Assembly: GCA_016793685.1 (NCBI GenBank) | Contig: JAEULX010000089.1 | Location: forward strand, 1-5,398 | Length of the DNA: 5,398 nt | Reading direction: 5' to 3' | From: Bradyrhizobiaceae bacterium | GTDB lineage: Bacteria; Pseudomonadota; Alphaproteobacteria; Rhizobiales; Xanthobacteraceae | Shown: in pieces, positions 1-5,398 of the stretch | Layout of the letters: each line of letters opens with the position of its first letter | Position numbering within the stretch: the stretch's first letter is position 1 | The notes under the pieces: generated by a model | The model's database searches: none | What the model was told of the DNA's origin: nothing | The model's input: the letters and a program-made list of their open reading frames with translations, nothing else | Program-made: the position numbers and the translations under genes

Positions 1-436
1 TCCGGCGACGTTCGACGAGCAGTTGAAGAGCCACGCGATCGGCGAGGCCGCCTCGATCGTCTCCGCCATACCCGACGTGCGCGCCGCGTTGGTGGCGTTC
101 CAGCGCGATTTCGCCGCCGAACAGCCGGGCGCAGTGCTCGATGGCCGCGACATCGGCACCGTGATCTGCCCCGGCGCCGATGTGAAGATCTTCGTCACCG
201 CGGAGCCGCAGGCGCGCGCGCGGCGCCGCTTTCTCGAGCTTTGCGCCAACGGCCAGCGGGCGCAGGAGGCCGACGTTCTCGCCGACATATTGCGCCGCGA
301 CGAGCGCGACACCAAACGAACGGTCGCCCCTCTCCTGCCGGCGCCCGACGCGCACTTGCTCGACACCACGCATTTGGATATAGACGCCGCATTCCGGGCC
401 GCTGTTGCAATCGTCGAGGCCGCCCGAGCAAGGTGA
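1..436 (+). CDS. cmk: Cytidylate kinase, 3' part (start lies left of the window)
   Basis: Cytidylate kinase transfers a phosphate from ATP to CMP or dCMP in the cytoplasm, feeding CTP and dCTP synthesis. The reading frame is open from base 2 and gives 144 residues before TGA at 434-436. The bacterial enzyme is usually 210-230 residues, so the N-terminal third with the P-loop is outside the window. Visible in fragment numbering are the Val-Arg pair at 26-27 of the CMP-binding region, the family signature DGRDIGT at 47-53, the strand VKIFVTA at 61-67, the Arg-rich ARARRR lid segment at 71-76, and the ERDTKR/VAPLLPA segment at 101-113, where the family has nucleotide-binding arginines. No truncation or frameshift is seen in the visible part. 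rpsA follows, as in many proteobacteria. The identification is secure; only the 5' end is unknown. Confidence 0.95.
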   Translation, partial: PATFDEQLKSHAIGEAASIVSAIPDVRAALVAFQRDFAAEQPGAVLDGRDIGTVICPGADVKIFVTAEPQARARRRFLELCANGQRAQEADVLADILRRDERDTKRTVAPLLPAPDAHLLDTTHLDIDAAFRAAVAIVEAARAR

Positions 437-702
437 GCGCGAGTCCGCCGTCGGATCAGGTCCGCTCGGCGGCCTTTGTGTTTCCCAAGTTCGCGCCTAA
501 GTGTGCGGCGGAGGAAGAATTCCTTGCTCCCGCGCCGGACAGAGACAGCGGCGCCCGGAACCAATCTCGTCCCGACCGTTCGGTTTGATCGGGCCGGCCC
601 GCCGAATTCCGGCGGTAGCCGAAGGTCTACGGGGCCTTCGGCCCGAGCGGTCAGGACGTTGTCTTAACACAAGCCCGCCGGTCGTCCCGTTACGGAGATT
701 CT
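437..702 (+). promoter_or_regulatory. rpsA 5' leader with several inverted repeats
   Basis: These 266 bases between cmk and rpsA hold no convincing gene. Three short hairpins lie in a row: ACC/GGT around GTTC at 575-584; GCCGG (593-597) with CCGGC (609-613); and GCCGAAGG (618-625) with CCTTCGGC (635-642). The last competes with a tighter hairpin, GGGCC (632-636) with GGCCC (640-644). A perfect palindrome GGGCCGGCCC sits at 591-600. A GGAG Shine-Dalgarno at 694-697, five bases before the rpsA ATG, lies downstream of all of them. In E. coli the rpsA leader also folds into hairpins and mediates autogenous control by S1. An equivalent role here is inference. I could not find a credible -35/-10 pair. 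Confidence 0.4.
445..483 (+). terminator. Weak candidate terminator after cmk
   Basis: An inverted repeat CCGCCG (445-450) / CGGCGG (467-472) with a 16-base loop lies just after the cmk stop and is followed by a T-rich run, CCTTTGTGTTT (473-483). The stem is only 6 bp and the loop is large. It could be an attenuating or partial terminator between cmk and rpsA, or a chance repeat in GC-rich DNA. Confidence 0.25.
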
Positions 703-2415
703 ATGGTCCAGACCGCTCAAGCCGCCAGCACGCCTTCGCACGAAGATTTCGCCTCCATGCTCGAGGAGTCCTTCCACCACGGCAATATGCAGGAAGGATC
801 CGTCATCAAAGGAACCGTCGTCGCGATCGAGAAGGATCTCGCCGTCATCGACGTGGGCCTCAAGACCGAGGGGCGCGTGCCTCTCCGTGAATTCGCCGGT
901 CCCGGACGCCAGAACGAGATCAAGGTGGGCGACACCGTCGAGGTCTATCTCGAGCGGGTCGAAAACGCCCTCGGCGAGGCGGTGCTGTCCCGCGACAAGG
1001 CGCGGCGCGAGGAGAGCTGGGGCAAGCTCGAACGGGCCTTCCAGAACAACGAGAAGGTTCAGGGCGTCATCTTCAATCAGGTCAAGGGCGGGTTCACCGT
1101 CGACCTCGACGGCGCCGTGGCGTTCCTGCCGCGCAGCCAGGTCGACATCCGTCCGATCCGCGACGTGACCCCGCTGATGAACGTGCCGCAGCAGTTCCAG
1201 ATTCTCAAAATGGACCGGCGGCGCGGCAATATCGTCGTGTCCCGCCGCACCGTGCTCGAAGAGACGCGCGCCGAGCAGCGCCAGGAGCTGGTGCAGAACC
1301 TCGAAGAAGGCCAGGTGATCGACGGCGTCGTCAAGAACATCACCGACTACGGCGCCTTCGTCGATCTCGGCGGCATCGACGGTCTGTTGCACGTGACCGA
1401 CATCGCCTGGCGGCGCGTCAATCACCCGACCGAGGTGTTGACCATCGGCCAGCACGTCAAGGTGAAGATCATCAAGATCAATCACGAGACGCACCGCATC
1501 TCGCTCGGCATGAAGCAGCTGCAGCCCGATCCCTGGCAGGGAATCGAGGCGAAGTATCCGGTCGCCATGCGGTTGACGGGGCGCGTCACCAACATCACCG
1601 ACTACGGCGCCTTCGTCGAGCTGGAGCCCGGCATCGAGGGACTGATCCACGTCTCCGAGATGTCGTGGACCAAAAAGAACGTGCACCCCGGCAAGATCGT
1701 CTCCACGTCGCAGGAGGTGGAGGTGCAGGTGCTCGAGGTCGATCCGGTCAAGCGCCGCATCTCGCTCGGCCTCAAGCAGACCATGCGCAATCCGTGGGAG
1801 GTGTTCGTCGAGAAATATCCGCCGGGATCGGTGGTCGAAGGCGAGGTCAAGAACAAGACCGAGTTCGGCCTGTTCCTCGGGCTCGACGGCGATGTCGACG
1901 GCATGGTGCACCTGTCCGATCTCGACTGGAAACGGCCCGGCGAGCAGGTGATCGACGAGTTCAAGAAGGGCGAAAAGGTCAGGGCCCAGGTGCTCGACGT
2001 CGATGTCGAGAAGGAGCGCATCTCGCTCGGCATCAAGCAGCTCGAAGGCGATCCGTTTGCGGAAGCGAACGACGTGCGCAAGGGCGCCGTGGTGACTTGC
2101 GAGGTCATCGAGGTGAAGGAGAGCGGCCTCGACGTGACGATCGTCGGCTCCGATCTCACCGCCTTCATCAAGCGTTCGGAACTCGCGCGCGAGCGGTCCG
2201 AGCAGCGGCCCGAGCGGTTCGCCGCCGGCCAGAAGGTGGACGCCCGCGTCACCCAGTTCGACCGCAAGTCGCACAAGGTGCAGGTGTCGATCAAGGCGCT
2301 GGAAGTCGCCGAAGAGAAGGAGGCGATCGCCCAATACGGCTCGTCGGATTCGGGGGCGACGCTGGGCGATATTCTCGGGACCGCGCTCAAGCGCGCGACC
2401 GAGAAGAAGGAGTAG
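703..2415 (+). CDS. rpsA: 30S ribosomal protein S1
   Basis: S1 binds the 5' part of mRNA on the small ribosomal subunit and helps unfold and load structured or weak-SD messages. The 570-residue product has the usual length and six S1 (OB-fold) domains: about residues 31-99, 117-185, 202-272, 287-359, 374-446 and 459-532. Domains 3 to 5 carry the strongest RNA-binding signature: NITDYGAFV at 212-220 and 297-305, KTEFGLFL at 385-392, each ending in an ISLG[MLI]KQ strand (266-272, 353-359, 440-446). Domains 1, 2 and 6 are more divergent, as expected for ribosome-anchoring and C-terminal domains. The start is ATG at 703 because GGAG lies five bases upstream and the following ASTPSHEDFASMLEESF matches the family's N-terminal segment. 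The C-terminal tail is charged (KRATEKKE). The gene is intact; its leader may permit autoregulation. Confidence 0.98.
   Translation: MVQTAQAASTPSHEDFASMLEESFHHGNMQEGSVIKGTVVAIEKDLAVIDVGLKTEGRVPLREFAGPGRQNEIKVGDTVEVYLERVENALGEAVLSRDKARREESWGKLERAFQNNEKVQGVIFNQVKGGFTVDLDGAVAFLPRSQVDIRPIRDVTPLMNVPQQFQILKMDRRRGNIVVSRRTVLEETRAEQRQELVQNLEEGQVIDGVVKNITDYGAFVDLGGIDGLLHVTDIAWRRVNHPTEVLTIGQHVKVKIIKINHETHRISLGMKQLQPDPWQGIEAKYPVAMRLTGRVTNITDYGAFVELEPGIEGLIHVSEMSWTKKNVHPGKIVSTSQEVEVQVLEVDPVKRRISLGLKQTMRNPWEVFVEKYPPGSVVEGEVKNKTEFGLFLGLDGDVDGMVHLSDLDWKRPGEQVIDEFKKGEKVRAQVLDVDVEKERISLGIKQLEGDPFAEANDVRKGAVVTCEVIEVKESGLDVTIVGSDLTAFIKRSELARERSEQRPERFAAGQKVDARVTQFDRKSHKVQVSIKALEVAEEKEAIAQYGSSDSGATLGDILGTALKRATEKKE
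1336..1619 (+). repeat. 29-base identical direct repeat within rpsA (S1 domains 3 and 4)
   Basis: Bases 1336-1364 and 1591-1619 are identical over 29 bases and lie 255 bases (85 codons) apart in the same reading frame. Both encode the start of an S1 domain, NITDYGAFV. Identity at synonymous positions as well as in protein suggests either strong shared codon choice or recent gene conversion between the two domain-coding segments. Confidence 0.9.
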
Positions 2416-2422
2416 GAACGCT

Positions 2423-2458
2423 GCGCCGGCGTCCCTGCGGCGTCGGCGCCTCGTCCGC
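2423..2458 (+). terminator. Hairpin after rpsA, likely terminator or 3' end stabiliser
   Basis: Eight bases after the rpsA stop, GCGCCGGCG (2423-2431) pairs with CGTCGGCGC (2441-2449), making a 9-bp stem with one G-T pair and a 9-base loop. The bases that follow (CTCGTCCGC) are not a T tract, so it is not a classical intrinsic terminator. It may stabilise the rpsA 3' end or act with Rho. Confidence 0.45.
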
Positions 2459-2519
2459 TCATCCATCGAAATGCCGCGGTCTGGCTTCGCCGGCCATCCT
2501 CTCGTGAGGAGATCACCCG

Positions 2520-3503
2520 ATGTCGCTTGACGCCGATGCCATCGTCGATCGCCGCCGCATGCGGCGGAAGCTCACGTTCTGGCGGGTGGCTGCGGTCGTC
2601 ATCGCCATCGTGGCGATCGTCCTGGTGGCAGCCGGCATGCGCAGCCGCGGGTTCGGTTTGACCGGGCCGGGCTCGGCGCAGATCGCCCGTATTTCCATCC
2701 GCGGCATCATCCGCGGCGATCTCGATCGCGTCGAAGCGATCGAGCGGCTGGCGAAATCGCGCTCCGCCCGCGCCGTCATCGTTCACATCGACAGCCCCGG
2801 CGGCACGACATCGGGCGCCGAGCAGCTCTATGCGGCGCTGCGCCGCCTCGCCGAGCAAAAACCGGTGGCGATCGTCGTCGACGGCCTGGCGGCTTCGGGC
2901 GGCTATATCGCCGCCATGGCCGGCGATCACATCGTGGCCGAAGGCAATTCGATCGTCGGCTCGATCGGCGTGCTGTTCCAGTATCCGAAAGTGGAAGATC
3001 TCCTCAGCAATATCGGCGTGAAGATCGAAGAAATAAAATCCTCGCCGCTCAAGGCGGTGCCGAACTTCTTCGAACCGACCACGCCGCAGGCGCGCGAGGC
3101 GATCAAGTCGCTGGTGATGGACTCCTACGGATGGTTCCGGGGTATGGTGCGCGAACGGCGCGGCATCGACGGCACTGCGCTCGACTTCGTGGCCGACGGT
3201 CGCGTCTTCACGGGGCGACAGGCGCTCGAACTCAAGCTCGTCGATGCGATCGGCTTCGAACAATCGGCCGTCGACTGGCTTGTCAAGACGAAGGGGATTG
3301 ATGCCAAACTGCCGGTCCGCGACTGGGAGCTGCGCTCCCGGCTGCGCGACCTGCCCTTCCTGCATGTGGGCGAGGCAACGCTCCGGGCGCTCGGCCTGGA
3401 CGCGCTCGCCGAGCAAATCGCGCAGACAGGTGCGGTGCAAACATTGGAGCGGCTCAACCTTGACGGTCTTCTGGCGCTTTGGCACCCTCAATCGACGAAT
3501 TAG
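2520..3503 (+). CDS. sppA: Signal peptide peptidase SppA, single-domain form
   Basis: SppA is a membrane-bound serine protease of family S49 that degrades signal peptides left in the membrane after preprotein cleavage. The product has 327 residues, about half the E. coli enzyme, so it is the short type expected to build its active sites by oligomerisation. An N-terminal Arg-rich cytoplasmic segment (RRRMRRK, 11-17) precedes a membrane anchor at about 21-40. The protease domain shows DSPGG at 91-95, the nucleophile Ser126 in AASGGY (124-129), GSIGV at 147-151, and a candidate general base Lys178 in SSPLKAV, 52 residues after the serine as in single-domain SppA. TGRQALELKLVDAIG (231-245) is the usual helix after the active site. 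The ATG at 2520 has AGGAG at 2507-2511, eight bases upstream. It lies 104 bases after rpsA, separated by a hairpin, so separate transcription is possible. Confidence 0.95.
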   Translation: MSLDADAIVDRRRMRRKLTFWRVAAVVIAIVAIVLVAAGMRSRGFGLTGPGSAQIARISIRGIIRGDLDRVEAIERLAKSRSARAVIVHIDSPGGTTSGAEQLYAALRRLAEQKPVAIVVDGLAASGGYIAAMAGDHIVAEGNSIVGSIGVLFQYPKVEDLLSNIGVKIEEIKSSPLKAVPNFFEPTTPQAREAIKSLVMDSYGWFRGMVRERRGIDGTALDFVADGRVFTGRQALELKLVDAIGFEQSAVDWLVKTKGIDAKLPVRDWELRSRLRDLPFLHVGEATLRALGLDALAEQIAQTGAVQTLERLNLDGLLALWHPQSTN

Positions 3504-3510
3504 GCGGCGA

Positions 3511-3548
3511 CATCCGCGCCCCTGCGATCGCTCGCGGATGGTTGTTAT
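3511..3548 (+). terminator. Intrinsic-type terminator after sppA
   Basis: CATCCGCG (3511-3518) and CGCGGATG (3533-3540) form a perfect 8-bp stem with a 14-base loop, beginning seven bases after the sppA stop and followed by the T-rich GTTGTTAT (3541-3548). The loop contains the palindrome GCGATCGC (3524-3531). The tail also contains TATAGT (3546-3551), which could serve as a -10 box for ihfB, but no matching -35 is visible, so that is weak. Confidence 0.6.
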
Positions 3549-3584
3549 AGTCGGTCGCGTCGTTGGTCCGGCGGAAAGCGACAG

Positions 3585-3917
3585 ATGATCAAATCGGAAC
3601 TTGTCGCGCGCATTGCCGCGCAAAACCCGCATCTTTACCAGCGGGACGTGGAAAACATCGTGAACGCGATCCTCAACGAGATCACCGCCGCGCTCGCGCG
3701 CGGCGACCGGGTCGAGTTGCGTGGATTCGGCGCCTTCTCGGTCAAGCAGCGGCCGGCGCGCACCGGCCGCAACCCGCGCACCGGTACGCATGTCGCGGTC
3801 GATCAGAAATGCGTGCCGTTCTTCAAGACCGGCAAGGAAATGCGCGAAAGATTGAACCGCGACGAGGAGAACATGGGAGAGGCCGCAGACGAGCCGGTCG
3901 CACAGCCGTCGTCATGA
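3585..3917 (+). CDS. ihfB: Integration host factor, beta subunit
   Basis: IhfB pairs with IhfA to make IHF, a nucleoid protein that binds specific sites in the minor groove and bends DNA sharply, affecting transcription, replication and recombination. The 110-residue product covers the whole HU/IHF fold: dimerising helices at 1-40, RGFGAF at 46-51, and the beta arm with GRNPRTG at 61-67, where Pro64 is the intercalating residue that kinks DNA. FFKTGKEMRERLN (79-91) is the C-terminal helix. MIKSELV and the RVELRGFGAF segment favour the beta subunit over IhfA or HU. A tail of roughly 19 residues after Asn91 is acidic and Ala/Pro/Ser-rich, so it is slightly longer than the E. coli protein. The ATG at 3585 has GGAAAG at 3573-3578. 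Its stop overlaps the lapA start (ATGA, 3914-3917), indicating coupled translation. Confidence 0.96.
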   Translation: MIKSELVARIAAQNPHLYQRDVENIVNAILNEITAALARGDRVELRGFGAFSVKQRPARTGRNPRTGTHVAVDQKCVPFFKTGKEMRERLNRDEENMGEAADEPVAQPSS

Positions 3918-4333
3918 TCCGCAGAGCCATTGCCGTTCTCATCCTCGGACCGCTCATGGTCCTGATCGTGGCGCTCGCCGTCGCGAATCGCCAGACCGTG
4001 GCGATCTCGTTCGATCCGTTCAATGCGGTCGACCCCGCTTACGGCGCGCAGCTGCCGCTGTACCTGCTCGTGCTCCTTCTGGTGATTGCGGGCGTGCTGA
4101 TCGGCGGCATTGCCGCCTGGCTCAAGCAGATCCGTTGGCGGCGGCGCGCACGCCGCGTCGAGTCCCAGCTGCGTCGCGCCGAGGCGGAGATCGACCGGCT
4201 GAAGCGCCGTATCCGGGGCGCCTCCGGCGGAACCGCGGCGCCTGACGGCGGCGTCGGCGAGGCCGAGCGGCCGAGCGATCCGCGCCCGCCGCCGCAATGG
4301 CCACCGCCGCGCGCGCTGCCGCCCGCGGCGTAG
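3914..4333 (+). CDS. lapA: LapA-domain (DUF1049) inner membrane protein
   Basis: LapA-family proteins are small inner membrane proteins linked, in E. coli together with LapB, to lipopolysaccharide assembly and LpxC turnover. The product is 139 residues. It has two membrane helices at about 5-24 and 48-70, with the family motif ANRQTVAISFDPF (24-36) starting the short periplasmic segment. The second helix leads into a basic cytoplasmic segment (KQIRWRRRARR, 71-81), then a likely coiled coil (82-101), and finally a Gly/Pro-rich, probably disordered tail ending DPRPPPQWPPPRALPPAA. The frame is open further left, but ATG 3914 is chosen because the hydrophobic segment begins there and it overlaps the ihfB stop by four bases. 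No Shine-Dalgarno is visible, which fits translational coupling. No lapB follows in this window, so the LPS role is inferred from the family only. Confidence 0.85.
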   Translation: MIRRAIAVLILGPLMVLIVALAVANRQTVAISFDPFNAVDPAYGAQLPLYLLVLLLVIAGVLIGGIAAWLKQIRWRRRARRVESQLRRAEAEIDRLKRRIRGASGGTAAPDGGVGEAERPSDPRPPPQWPPPRALPPAA

Positions 4334-4486
4334 GGCTGGGTTACCCCCAAAAACACGCGCAGCCTTTGCAATTACAGAAGAACATAAAAAATATAGGATT
4401 CGCGAGGACAGAGGGCTAAGATTCCTATTGCAAATCTGCGCCTTGCAAAGATCCAGTCGAGCGGTTCATGCCGATCGGCCCTGCCC
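4334..4486 (+). promoter_or_regulatory. AT-rich spacer with repeated TTGCAA sites upstream of the MNT/HEPN pair
   Basis: This 153-base gap is clearly richer in A+T than its neighbours; I count 24 G/C in the 60 bases 4381-4440. It holds three TTGCAA palindromes (4366-4371, 4428-4433, 4443-4448). The first two are part of an 8-bp inverted repeat, TTTGCAAT (4365-4372) and ATTGCAAA (4427-4434). Nested inside is ATAGGATTC (4393-4401) facing GATTCCTAT (4420-4428), pairing at 8 of 9 positions. A loose promoter could be formed by TTGCAA at 4366 and the A/T-rich run 4386-4397, but no well-spaced consensus boxes are seen. The arrangement would suit an operator/promoter for the downstream pair; that is inference. 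Confidence 0.4.
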
Positions 4487-4795
4487 ATGTTACGGTGCAT
4501 GATGAATGTGCATCAGCTCGACCGACGAATCCTTCTCGACCATCTGCGCGCGGTAGAGGAGAAGTTCCCGCTGCATTTCCTCGGTTTGCTGCCGCGGGGA
4601 ACCGCCGCGCATGTTCTCGAAGAGGATGCCTTTGATTTTCTCGCGGAGAAGCGGGACGGCCTCTCCCTGCTCGGCCTCGCGAAAGCCGAGGTAGAATTAT
4701 CCGAGCGGATCGGGCATCCGGTCGGGATCGTTCTTGTCAGCGGGCTCAAGGGCGAATACGGCGATCGGGTCAAAGCCTCGGTTCGCCCCTTCTGA
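4487..4795 (+). CDS. mntA: Divergent MNT-type nucleotidyltransferase, probable antitoxin partner of HepT
   Basis: In HEPN/MNT toxin-antitoxin pairs the MNT protein neutralises HepT by adding AMP units to a tyrosine near its active site. The 102-residue product has the family's length and outline: an N-terminal helix (about 10-27), a strand leading to LGLLPRG (32-38), an acidic EEDAFDF (45-51), GLSLLGLAKAEVELSERIG (58-76) and a C-terminal GLKGEYGDRVKASVRPF. The catalytic motifs look broken. The expected GSxARG reads GLLPRG (33-38), so the Ser is lost. The DxD is DAFD (47-50) with extra residues between it and the G-loop. The usual VDLV near residue 80 reads VGIV. An enzymatically dead but possibly binding-competent antitoxin is inferred. 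The start is uncertain among ATG 4487, 4499 and 4502; none has a Shine-Dalgarno. It shares one base with hepT (TGATG, 4793-4797). The family assignment rests on pattern and on its HepT neighbour. Confidence 0.65.
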   Translation: MLRCMMNVHQLDRRILLDHLRAVEEKFPLHFLGLLPRGTAAHVLEEDAFDFLAEKRDGLSLLGLAKAEVELSERIGHPVGIVLVSGLKGEYGDRVKASVRPF

Positions 4796-5145
4796 TGCGC
4801 AGCATCGTCGAACTTCTGATCGACGCAAGAGATTATGCGAGGCGGGCATCGGATTTTGTTAAGAACGGCGGCTATTCCGCATTCGCTGCCGACCGGTTGC
4901 GGCAGGATGCAGTTTGCTTTTGTCTGGTCGTGATTGGGGAGGCCTGCGGCCAAGCAGCCAGGCAAATGCTCATGCTCCCTCCGGAAATTCCCTGGAGCGC
5001 AATAAAGGCGATGAGGAACATCCTGGTTCACGAGTTCTGGCAGATTGATCTGGCCATCATCTACAACATCGCTCACGACGATGCGGTTCTTCTCGCTGAC
5101 GATCTGGATCGGTTGATAAAACAGCTTAGCTCAGCCGAGACATGA
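4795..5145 (+). CDS. hepT: HepT-like HEPN (DUF86) protein, probable ribonuclease toxin with Tyr-to-Phe change
   Basis: HepT proteins are small all-helical HEPN ribonucleases, toxins of type VII HEPN/MNT modules. The 116-residue product is full length. Visible are the helix RLRQDAVCFCLVVIGEACG (34-52) with the family IGEA (47-50), PPEIPWSAIKAM (62-73), and the catalytic R-x4-H motif Arg74-NILV-His79. Canonical members continue H-x-Tyr, and that Tyr is the AMPylation target of MntA. Here it is Phe81 (codon TTC, 5035-5037), so the acceptor hydroxyl is missing while the RNase residues remain. The start ATG at 4795 overlaps the upstream stop by one base, and its stop overlaps the trpF start by four (ATGA, 5142-5145). 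G+C content is somewhat lower than in the flanking genes, fitting later acquisition. The family call is firm; present-day toxicity is unknown. Confidence 0.88.
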   Translation: MRSIVELLIDARDYARRASDFVKNGGYSAFAADRLRQDAVCFCLVVIGEACGQAARQMLMLPPEIPWSAIKAMRNILVHEFWQIDLAIIYNIAHDDAVLLADDLDRLIKQLSSAET

Positions 5146-5398
5146 CCCTGCTCGTCAAGATATGCGGGTTGACGGCGCCTGAGGCGCTGGATGCGACGAT
5201 CGCGGCGGGCGCGGACATTGCGGGCTTCGTCTTCTTCGCGCCGAGCCCGCGCAACCTGCGCATCGAGCAGGCGAAGCGGCTGTTCGCGCAGGCGCGCGGC
5301 AAGATCGCCGTCAGCGCGGTCCTCGTCGACCCGGATGAAGCGCTCCTCGACGCGGTCTGCGGCCTCGCGCCGGATTTTTTACAGCTTCACGGCAAAGA
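5142..5398 (+). CDS. trpF: Phosphoribosylanthranilate isomerase, 5' part (continues beyond the window)
   Basis: TrpF converts N-(5-phosphoribosyl)anthranilate to the ribulose form, the third step of tryptophan synthesis from chorismate, in the cytoplasm. The frame from ATG 5142 stays open to the window edge for 85 complete codons. It shows the N-terminal VKICGLT (5-11) with Cys8 as the expected general base, AGADIAGFVFFAPSPRNL (22-39) and DFLQLHGK at the edge, all typical of TrpF in a beta/alpha barrel. The second catalytic residue, an Asp near position 127, lies outside. The start is fixed by the MTLLVKICG beginning and the ATGA overlap with hepT. No Shine-Dalgarno is seen, only GAGAC one base before ATG, so translation probably depends on ribosomes finishing hepT. 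trpB and trpA are expected next but are not visible. Confidence 0.95.
   Translation, partial: MTLLVKICGLTAPEALDATIAAGADIAGFVFFAPSPRNLRIEQAKRLFAQARGKIAVSAVLVDPDEALLDAVCGLAPDFLQLHGK

Noticed and set aside
476..667. Small open frames in the cmk-rpsA gap
   Set aside because: They have Arg/Ser/Pro-rich low-information translations, lack a Shine-Dalgarno site, and overlap the inverted repeats of the leader.
664..2466. A 600-codon open frame on the minus strand opposite rpsA
   Set aside because: It mirrors rpsA, whose S1 domains are unmistakable. The translation is rich in His, Asp, Leu and Arg, as expected from the reverse complement of GC-rich codons, and shows no recognisable domain.
3524..3531. 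GCGATCGC palindrome as a possible repeated chromosomal element
   Set aside because: It is short, lies in the loop of the sppA hairpin, and similar GATCG-rich strings are common in this GC-rich sequence; nothing indicates an organised repeat.
1602..3791. A 729-codon open frame on the minus strand spanning rpsA, sppA and ihfB
   Set aside because: It crosses three well-identified genes and their intergenic hairpins, has an Arg/Ser-rich composition typical of antisense shadows, and no family pattern.
3563..3913. A longer N-terminus for the lapA frame, reaching left across ihfB
   Set aside because: The extension lies entirely within ihfB in another frame and is Arg-rich without pattern; the membrane helix and ATGA overlap fix the start at 3914.
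4570..4650. A frameshift hiding a normal GSxARG/DxD active site in the MNT gene
   Set aside because: I read the other two forward frames across this segment and found neither GS..RG nor DxD, so a simple one- or two-base slip does not restore the motif.
4513..5076. A 187-codon open frame on the minus strand opposite the MNT/HEPN pair
   Set aside because: Both + strand frames show family motifs and tight start/stop overlaps; the minus frame shows none.
4334..5141. Insertion sequence or integrase-type attachment repeats around the MNT/HEPN module
   Set aside because: I found no transposase, no terminal inverted repeats at the module ends and no matching direct repeats at 4334 and 5142, so the mechanism of insertion is not visible.

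Overview
The window is a GC-rich stretch of a chromosome, all genes on the + strand, most likely from an alphaproteobacterium of the Hyphomicrobiales/Rhizobiales type. This rests on the protein families, the short single-domain SppA, and the gene order cmk - rpsA - sppA - ihfB - lapA - trpF, which from general knowledge is a conserved housekeeping neighbourhood in that group. Genus and species cannot be read from the sequence.

Layout: positions 1-436 hold the last two thirds of cmk (cytidylate kinase). A 266-base leader rich in inverted repeats (437-702) precedes rpsA (703-2415, ribosomal protein S1 with six S1 domains). A strong hairpin without a T tract follows rpsA. Next is sppA (2520-3503, membrane-anchored signal peptide peptidase with a Ser/Lys dyad). 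A perfect 8-bp stem followed by a T-rich tail separates it from ihfB (3585-3917, IHF beta subunit). lapA (3914-4333, two-helix membrane protein) overlaps ihfB by four bases. After an AT-rich spacer (4334-4486) comes a two-gene module: a divergent MNT-type nucleotidyltransferase (4487-4795) and a HepT/DUF86 HEPN protein (4795-5145). trpF (from 5142, phosphoribosylanthranilate isomerase) runs off the right edge.

The housekeeping genes serve nucleotide supply, translation, membrane protein quality control, nucleoid architecture, envelope assembly and tryptophan synthesis. Their grouping is conserved context rather than one pathway. The accessory element is the MNT/HEPN pair, which looks inserted between lapA and trpF. 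It is chained by start/stop overlaps (TGATG between its two genes, ATGA between hepT and trpF), so trpF translation appears coupled to the module.

The most interesting observation is that this module seems to have lost both sides of the chemistry known for HepT/MntA systems. The MNT protein lacks the GS of the GSxARG motif, has a disrupted DxD, and lacks the third acidic residue. The HEPN protein keeps the R-x4-H ribonuclease motif but has Phe in place of the Tyr that MntA AMPylates. If correct, this is a HEPN/MNT pair neutralised without AMPylation, or a domesticated one, embedded in the head of a trp gene cluster.
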